DNA of 64,000 nt, taken from Pseudomonas gingeri. GTDB lineage: Bacteria > Pseudomonadota > Gammaproteobacteria > Pseudomonadales > Pseudomonadaceae. The translations under genes and the position numbers were made by a program. The notes under the pieces are model-generated. The model had not been told where the DNA came from. It saw only the letters and a program-made list of their open reading frames with translations, and searched no databases. Location of the stretch: the NCBI RefSeq assembly GCF_013385635.1, contig NZ_JACAPR010000011.1, forward strand, positions 434,001-498,000, in the 5' to 3' direction. Of this stretch, positions 58,789-64,000 are shown piece after piece. Every line of letters starts with the position of its first letter. The first letter of the stretch is position 1.

Positions 58789-61536
58789 TTATTTGTCAGG
58801 ACTGTCGAGCGTGGCGCTGGAAATCCCCCGCAGGCCATCGATCCGTCGTGCTACTTCCATCGCGGCCTCCAGCTCACTCATACCCCTGGCGTTCATCAAT
58901 TCGAAACGTTCGGCTTTTTCCTCTGGTTCGGTCATGGCCATGGTCAGGTAGAGACTGGGTGGCACCGCGCGAAACAGCACCTCCATGGACTTGGACAGGA
59001 TTACCCCCTCGGTGAACTTCCCGGATTCCTTCCTGGCGGACAGCATCAGGGTTTTCTGGGCGTCGGTGAGCGCGCGGAACCGGGCGATCTTGTTGACCTC
59101 GTCCGGTGGCATGTTCAGGCAGATCCACCACTCGATCATGTTCAACATCGGTTCCGCGGCCTTGGGCAGGTCATCGACGTTCTGGGTGGCGAGCCAGAAC
59201 CAGGCACCGAGCTTGCGCCACATCTTGGTGATCTTCACCACATAGGGCGACAGCAGCGGGTTCTTGGTGATGATATGGCCTTCGTCGGTGACGTTGATGA
59301 TGGGCCGGCCGAGCATCTGGTCCCGCTCGGCGATATTGTTGACGGTATTGATCAGCGAGATGTAGGCGATGGAGAGCTGCGCGTTGTAGCCCTCGCGGGC
59401 GTAGGTGGCGAGGTCCACCAGGGTGATATCGGCTTCCGGCCAGGGCGTGCCGTCACTGTTGAACAAGTCTCCATCGGCGCCCTGGCAGAACATGTCCATG
59501 GCGTCGGCCATTTCCAGCAGGCGCAGGCATCGTGGCTCGGGCAGGCCGTGGTCATGGCCCATGGCCCGCAGGGCGTCGCGGACATCCTGGGTCAGGACGG
59601 TGCGGTCCTGGCTCACGCAGGTGTGTGCGGCGTTGATGATGCTCTGGCGAATCAGGCTGCGGTCGGCGCGGGTCAGGCGCTGTTCTTCCTTGTCCTCGCC
59701 GCCGGTGATCATCAGGCGCGCGGTGATCTCCAGTTCTCCCAATACATCGCGCTCGTCCTCTTGCGGGCTGTCGTGGTCATCGAGTGCATCGGCGTCCAGG
59801 GTCAGGACCTGCGCGGGGGTGTCCACCAGTCGACAGGCGTCCGCGAAGGGCGCCAGGCTGACCCCAGAGCCTGGCGCGAGCTTGACCCGGTTGACGCTCA
59901 GGCCCAGGCGCCGGGCAAAGTCGGCGAACAACCCGAAGCTGTTGCCGGCCTCGGCGATAAACAACCGCGGGCGGTACATGGCCATGACCTGGTTGAGCAG
60001 GTTGTTGAGGGTGGCCGACTTGCCGGCACCGGTCGGCCCGAACAGGAACAGATGGGCGTTCATTTGCCGGTCCAGGCGGTTGAGGGGGTCAAAGGTCAGC
60101 GGGCCGCCGCCGCGATTGAAGAAGGTAAAGCCGGGGTGCCCGGTGCCTTCGCTGCGCCCCCAGATGGGCGCCAGGTTGGCCACGTGCTGGGCGAATATCA
60201 GCTGGGTGTACCACTCGCTCTGGCGCATCCCCGGGTTGAACACGCAAGGCAGCCAGCGCAGGTAGCTGTTGAGCGGGGCGACCTCATGTTCGTCGCGCAC
60301 CGGTTGCAGTCCCGCGTTGAGCATCACGTTGTTGAGCTGCAGGGTCCGGCTGTCGAGTTCCCGGATATCGCGGCCGCGCAGGTAGAAGGCCACTGCGCCC
60401 CGGTACAGCTTGTGTGCGCTGCCCAGGTGCGCGCGGGCCTGCTGCACATCGTCGCGGGTCTGCTCGGATGCCAGGGTGTCGCCGACCGACTTTTTCGCCA
60501 GGTGGTTGAGGTGCGCCTCCAGGGTGTCCTGCGGCGTGATCACCAGGGTGATGCACAGCAGCGTGTCTTCGGGCATCTGGTCGAAGAGGGCGTTGATGGC
60601 ATCGCCGCCCTTGGTGGTTTCGCCAGTCAAGTGGCCGGTCATGGGGGGCGAGCGCAGGCGATCGAGTACCACCACGCGGTGCGGCATATCATCCAGGTAC
60701 CACAGTCCCTGTTGCACATCCGAGCGCGGTTGTTCAAAGAACAGGCGCTGGGCGAAGTCGCTGCCGCTGGCCAGTGACAGTTCCTCGCTGGCGTCGTCCG
60801 GCGGGTAGTCGGCGAGCCGGTAGAAGTCCTGGCGTTGTTCCGGGGCGTTGCCCAGTAGTTTCGGATCGGGGTTGAACCAGCGCAGCAGCCAGCGATGGAT
60901 CTGTGCACCGTCCAGACGTCGTGTCCTTACGCCGGCATTGCCCAAGCCACCGCTCAGGCGCTCACAGAGGCTGTTGAGGGCCTGCTCGCTGCTTTGGCCG
61001 CGCTGGGTCGGTGTGCCTTTGCTGCGTCGGTACACCACCAGGCGCACTTTGCGGCTTTGCCCGCGCCAGGGCAGTTGGGTGACGACGGTGTCTTCAAAGA
61101 GTCCGCCGGGTTGCGACAGGGCCTCAAGGTGCTGTCGGAACATCTGCAGGTAGCAGTCGGTGAACGCCGAGCCCCGGGCTCGGGGTTGCACATAGTCACC
61201 GAGGCTGTGCAGGTAGGCGCCCCAGTCGGTCTCGTCCTGGGCGTAGAGCTGCAGCACCCAGGGTTGTTCTTCCAACTCGTCGAAGCTGTCCTGCAGGGCG
61301 TTTTCCAGGGCATCGCGGACCGTGCGCAGCCAGCTCGCCTCACGGCCTTCGGTGCCGATGGGGGTCAGTTCGAAGAATGCCGCCACCGACTCGCCGTCCT
61401 CCAGCAGCAGGCACTGTGAGTCGGGCAGGAATTCCACCCAGGGCAGCAGGTCGACGAAGCTCGGGGTCGCCTCATAGAGCGCCTGTTCATCGGCCACGGT
61501 GGCTGGGCGTGGGTGTTGGGGCTTGGGCGTTTTCAT
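58789..61536 (-). CDS. Conjugative transfer ATPase, TIGR03744 (PFL_4706 family, TraC/VirB4-like)
   Basis: 915 residues, normal for the family. Walker A is FGPTGAGKSAT near 499-509 and Walker B-like INVTDEGH near 742-749, followed by WFWLATQNVDDLP. The N-terminal VirB4-type half includes NRGGGPLTFDPLNRLDRQMNAHL just before the P-loop. It powers the type IV pilus/transfer channel of GI-type ICEs at the inner membrane. ATG 61536 overlaps the lipoprotein stop (TGATG) and follows GGAGGA. In related ICEs TIGR03757 lies about two genes downstream; here 41 kb intervene. Confidence 0.9.
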   Translation of the reverse strand: MKTPKPQHPRPATVADEQALYEATPSFVDLLPWVEFLPDSQCLLLEDGESVAAFFELTPIGTEGREASWLRTVRDALENALQDSFDELEEQPWVLQLYAQDETDWGAYLHSLGDYVQPRARGSAFTDCYLQMFRQHLEALSQPGGLFEDTVVTQLPWRGQSRKVRLVVYRRSKGTPTQRGQSSEQALNSLCERLSGGLGNAGVRTRRLDGAQIHRWLLRWFNPDPKLLGNAPEQRQDFYRLADYPPDDASEELSLASGSDFAQRLFFEQPRSDVQQGLWYLDDMPHRVVVLDRLRSPPMTGHLTGETTKGGDAINALFDQMPEDTLLCITLVITPQDTLEAHLNHLAKKSVGDTLASEQTRDDVQQARAHLGSAHKLYRGAVAFYLRGRDIRELDSRTLQLNNVMLNAGLQPVRDEHEVAPLNSYLRWLPCVFNPGMRQSEWYTQLIFAQHVANLAPIWGRSEGTGHPGFTFFNRGGGPLTFDPLNRLDRQMNAHLFLFGPTGAGKSATLNNLLNQVMAMYRPRLFIAEAGNSFGLFADFARRLGLSVNRVKLAPGSGVSLAPFADACRLVDTPAQVLTLDADALDDHDSPQEDERDVLGELEITARLMITGGEDKEEQRLTRADRSLIRQSIINAAHTCVSQDRTVLTQDVRDALRAMGHDHGLPEPRCLRLLEMADAMDMFCQGADGDLFNSDGTPWPEADITLVDLATYAREGYNAQLSIAYISLINTVNNIAERDQMLGRPIINVTDEGHIITKNPLLSPYVVKITKMWRKLGAWFWLATQNVDDLPKAAEPMLNMIEWWICLNMPPDEVNKIARFRALTDAQKTLMLSARKESGKFTEGVILSKSMEVLFRAVPPSLYLTMAMTEPEEKAERFELMNARGMSELEAAMEVARRIDGLRGISSATLDSPDK

Positions 61537-61955
61537 CAATAGTCCTCCGTCCGCTCGCCGGGCAGGGCGTACTGCACACGCTGGTAAAAGGGAAAGACCG
61601 TGCTGTAGCCCGGCACCGGTACCGGGTCGGAACCCGCCAGATGCGGGAAGACGTACAGCACCAGGTCCGGATTGGGCAGGCGTCGGAACTGGCTGTGTAT
61701 TTCGTTGCGAGCGGTCCGGGTGTAGGCCGGTTGCGCGGAAACGCTGTCGCCGAGAGGTCGGCGCAGGGCCAGGCGTGCCTCTTGCAGAGAGTTATTGCCG
61801 GGGCTGCGGGGCCCCTCGGCGGACTGCCGGTCCCAGATATCCGTCATGGTGTGCGGGCCGTGGGGCAGCAGATGGTCTTTGTCGGTACTGCAGCCGCCGA
61901 CCAGCAGTGTGCCCAGCAGCAGACAGGGCAGCAGTTCAATCGAGGGTAGACGCAT
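61536..61955 (-). CDS. Conjugative transfer region lipoprotein, TIGR03751
   Basis: 139 residues. The signal peptide ends in lipobox LVGGC (Cys near 22). The mature part has HTMTDIWDRQSAEGP and ends with FPFYQRVQYALPGERTEDY, typical of TIGR03751. Probably an outer-membrane T4SS lipoprotein (VirB7/TraV-like role inferred). GGAGG precedes ATG 61955, which lies inside the end of TIGR03752 (20-bp overlap). Confidence 0.86.
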   Translation of the reverse strand: MRLPSIELLPCLLLGTLLVGGCSTDKDHLLPHGPHTMTDIWDRQSAEGPRSPGNNSLQEARLALRRPLGDSVSAQPAYTRTARNEIHSQFRRLPNPDLVLYVFPHLAGSDPVPVPGYSTVFPFYQRVQYALPGERTEDY

Positions 61956-63396
61956 GGGTTCCTCCAGCGATGTGCCGCACCTGGCGGCCGAGGGGTTCGT
62001 AATCGATCTCCAGTTGCCGGTCCAGGTGCACGGCCACCTGAGCGCCGGGTTGCACGTAGACGGCGGCAAACGCCTGGCCATAGAGTTTGTTGACCCAGTC
62101 GCCGATATCCTTCACGCCACCGGAGAGAATGCTGTTGAGCGCCGAAGGACCGGCACCCACGGCGGCTCCACCGGGGGTGATTACGGTACTGGCGTCGGCC
62201 TTGTTGGCTTCGAGCAGGGCTGCCAAGCCGGCACCCGCGGCGGTGACCAGGCTTTTGCTGCCCAGGTATTGCTGGGCGTTCGAACGCCGCTCACCGGCAA
62301 TGCAGGGCACACCGTACGGGTCGCTGAGCCAGCCGATACCGCCCTGGATCTTGCCGGTCGGGGTGCCGGCTGTCTGGTTGCCGCCCTGGCGACTGGTCAG
62401 TTTCTTCGGCGCGGGCAACGTGCGGATGCGTCCGTCGTTGAAGACGAAGGTCAGGCTGACGATATGGCCGCGTACGCAGGAGAGTGTCCAGTCGCCGGCG
62501 GCAGTACCGCTGAGCACAGCCCCCGCGACGTCCGGCAGGTCGATGCCATTGGCGGTGAGGTTGTCCGGGCCGATCAGCACTTTGAACGGATAGGGGTCGT
62601 TGACCACGCCGTCCACCGGCACTCTCCCGATCAGCGCGGTCATGGCGACGGAGCCGGTCAGGGTGCTGTTCTCCGGCAAGGTGTAGACAGGCCTGGCGGA
62701 CGCCTTGTCCGCAGGAGCCTTGACGTTGCCGCCCCCTGCGTCGGCTTCGAGCTTGCGCTGGCCTGCCTCATCACTGAAGGCGGTAGGGAAACTCAGGCCC
62801 AGCGCCGGTTTGCCGGAGCCGGCGGGCAAGGGTTTGCCCCGGGCGTCGACGGAGGTCGCGTCCTGGGGCTCGGTCCAGACCAGGTCATCGTTGCTGGCGG
62901 AGAATTGTCCCTCGTCCCCGGGTTCAAGCCCCAGGCCAATGGGCAGGTCCGCGCCGCGGCTGGCGCTGAATTGCACCGACAGCTTTTGTTGCAGATCGTC
63001 CAGCAGGCTCTGCGTCTCCAGGGCGCTCAGGCCGGTGGGGGCCTTGTGCTGCGCCTTCTCCAGCTCGACGCCGAGGACTTGCTGGATACGCTGGTCGATC
63101 TCGCTGTCGCGACGTCGCAGGCGGATGTTCTCCTGCTGTTGATCCTGGTTTTCGGAGAGCAGGGCTTTCAGTTCCTCGCGCATCGCCTTGGTCTGGGCCA
63201 CCAGCGTGGCAACCGTGTCATGGGGAGTATCACCGTCGATGCCCAACTGCTTCATTTCCTCCGCTGTCAGGCGATGGCCGCCGTGCTCGGTGTTCGCACC
63301 GGAAGTGTCCTTGCTGGAGCAGGCCCTGATCACCCCGAAGAGCACCAGCAGCACCAAGGGCAGGACCAACCATTTGAGCATGCCGCTACTGCGCAT
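61936..63396 (-). CDS. Integrating conjugative element protein, TIGR03752 (PFL_4705 family, TraB/VirB10-like)
   Basis: 486 residues. One N-terminal membrane anchor (LVLPLVLLVLFGVI) is followed by a coiled coil (about 70-115, MREELKALLSENQDQQQENIRLRR). The C-terminal half has a VirB10-like beta domain (VYTLPENSTLTGSVAMTALIGRVP). It likely spans the periplasm and links both membranes. GGAGGT precedes ATG 63396. It overlaps TIGR03749 by 11 bp and TIGR03751 by 20 bp, so the run is one operon. Confidence 0.88.
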   Translation of the reverse strand: MRSSGMLKWLVLPLVLLVLFGVIRACSSKDTSGANTEHGGHRLTAEEMKQLGIDGDTPHDTVATLVAQTKAMREELKALLSENQDQQQENIRLRRRDSEIDQRIQQVLGVELEKAQHKAPTGLSALETQSLLDDLQQKLSVQFSASRGADLPIGLGLEPGDEGQFSASNDDLVWTEPQDATSVDARGKPLPAGSGKPALGLSFPTAFSDEAGQRKLEADAGGGNVKAPADKASARPVYTLPENSTLTGSVAMTALIGRVPVDGVVNDPYPFKVLIGPDNLTANGIDLPDVAGAVLSGTAAGDWTLSCVRGHIVSLTFVFNDGRIRTLPAPKKLTSRQGGNQTAGTPTGKIQGGIGWLSDPYGVPCIAGERRSNAQQYLGSKSLVTAAGAGLAALLEANKADASTVITPGGAAVGAGPSALNSILSGGVKDIGDWVNKLYGQAFAAVYVQPGAQVAVHLDRQLEIDYEPLGRQVRHIAGGTHASTLD

Positions 63397-64000
63397 GGTC
63401 ACCTCCATCCGCGAGGGAGAGGGGGCGACTGGCATCGACCGGGCTCAGGCTGGGCAGCAGTGCTTGTGCCAGGCCGCGACCGCGGGTGACCAGGTAGACC
63501 ACGGTGGTATCGCTGGGTTGCGGTGCCGGGCCGAGATAAGGGTGCTGGAAGGCCGCACTGGTGAAGTCGCCCTGCAGTTCGCGTGGGTCGAGGTCGAGTG
63601 TCCGGGTCGAGAGGTTCCGCAACCTGACGGCGCTGACGATGTAGTCGTCCAGTTGCCAGGCGCCCAGCAGCCTGGCGGTGAGTGGCTGGCCGGGCAGCAG
63701 GTTCGAGAGATCGAGGTCGCGTCGTGTTTTCAGCGCGACTACGTCGGACAAAGGCTCCACGGTGCGCAGCGGAGCATAAAGGCTTTGTGCGGCGTAACGG
63801 GTCAGGACCACCGGGATCGGTGTCTCCCGGGCGCGTCGGGACTTGTCGGCTGATTCGGCAGGTGATGCCGGTGTGTCGCTGTTCGACGACATCGTCGACG
63901 CGCCGGTGTATCGCCTGGGCCTGCCGGGACCTTTGACGATCCTGATGGGTTCGAGGGCGCTGCCGGACTGGACGGCCCTTGCCGCGATATCGATCAGCAT
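63386..64000 (-). CDS. Integrating conjugative element protein, TIGR03749 (PFL_4704 family), 5' end cut
   Basis: At least 204 residues are visible; the frame is open to the window edge, and the expected signal peptide and N-terminal domain are missing, so the true start is outside. Features of the family: PIPVVLTRYAAQSLYAPLRTVEPL, LPGQPLTARLLGAWQLDDYIVSAVRLRNLS, HPYLGP, and DTTVVYLVTRGRGLAQAL. It resembles TraK/VirB9-type secretin-linked proteins (inference). An ATG happens to fall on the last bases, which is not taken as the start. Confidence 0.82.
   Translation of the reverse strand: MLIDIAARAVQSGSALEPIRIVKGPGRPRRYTGASTMSSNSDTPASPAESADKSRRARETPIPVVLTRYAAQSLYAPLRTVEPLSDVVALKTRRDLDLSNLLPGQPLTARLLGAWQLDDYIVSAVRLRNLSTRTLDLDPRELQGDFTSAAFQHPYLGPAPQPSDTTVVYLVTRGRGLAQALLPSLSPVDASRPLSLADGGDHAQ

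Noticed and set aside
1..64000. tRNA, rRNA, CRISPR, integrase, transposase, prophage genes
   Set aside because: None recognised on either strand; the ICE assignment rests only on the T4SS genes and DUF2857.

Overview
The window reads as a fluorescent Pseudomonas (P. fluorescens group). Evidence: high GC throughout, an OprD-family porin, pairs of LysR genes and divergent operons, a GTTCCCACGC-type palindromic repeat common in these genomes, and integrating-conjugative-element (ICE) proteins of the PFL_47xx families first named in P. protegens Pf-5. No rRNA, tRNA, CRISPR array, integrase, transposase or plasmid origin was seen. Genes are tightly packed on both strands, and no frameshifted gene was found.

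Layout. (1) 1-9 kb: ordinary chromosomal-type genes (LysR end, DUF4174 protein, methyltransferase, TauE/SafE exporter, LysR/pirin/SDR, SDR/LysR). (2) 7.0-12.3 kb: a nucleoside-use module on the minus strand (nucleoside hydrolase, LacI regulator, OprD porin, MFS transporter). The LacI and MFS promoters share a TCTAC(G/T)CGCGTAGA operator. (3) 12.6-14.9 kb: an orphan type VI adaptor (DUF4123) with an unknown partner, a 63-residue ORF and a DUF2857 gene. (4) 15.0-17.7 kb and 58.8-64.0 kb: two blocks of one ICE type IV secretion cluster, both on the minus strand and in the expected order. On the right are TIGR03749 (cut by the window edge), TIGR03752, the TIGR03751 lipoprotein and the TraC-like ATPase. 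On the left are TIGR03757, TIGR03756 and TIGR03755.

Between the two ICE blocks lies about 41 kb of metabolic genes. From left to right these are: an Lrp regulator divergent from a homodimeric pyruvate-dehydrogenase-type E1 (mdeR/mdeB-like, without mdeA); a creatininase-family hydrolase; an opine-catabolism-like cluster (OccR-like LysR, polar amino-acid ABC importer, three-subunit FAD/FeS oxidase, RidA, ornithine cyclodeaminase); a pentose/polyol module (Zn-dehydrogenase, SDR, 2-hydroxyacid dehydrogenase, 2-keto-3-deoxy-pentonate dehydratase-like FAH protein, two aldehyde dehydrogenases, xylulokinase, phosphatase, RpiR, RpiA, sugar ABC importer); a guanidine-assimilation operon; MlaA; and a two-component system.

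The guanidine operon (ABC importer, two DUF1989-type urea-carboxylase-associated proteins, a biotin carboxylase annotated in homologues as urea carboxylase, allophanate hydrolase) is preceded by a clear guanidine-I (ykkC) riboswitch. Upstream of that is a sigma-54 promoter-like site and an NtrC-like site. A 12-bp perfect complement links the aptamer to the Shine-Dalgarno region of the first gene. Together the cargo would let the host take carbon and nitrogen from opine-like amino-acid conjugates, guanidine and pentoses or polyols, all plausible plant-associated substrates. Whether the ICE can still transfer is doubtful from what is visible, because the usual TraG-like gene does not follow TIGR03755 and the usual genes between the ATPase and TIGR03757 are absent.
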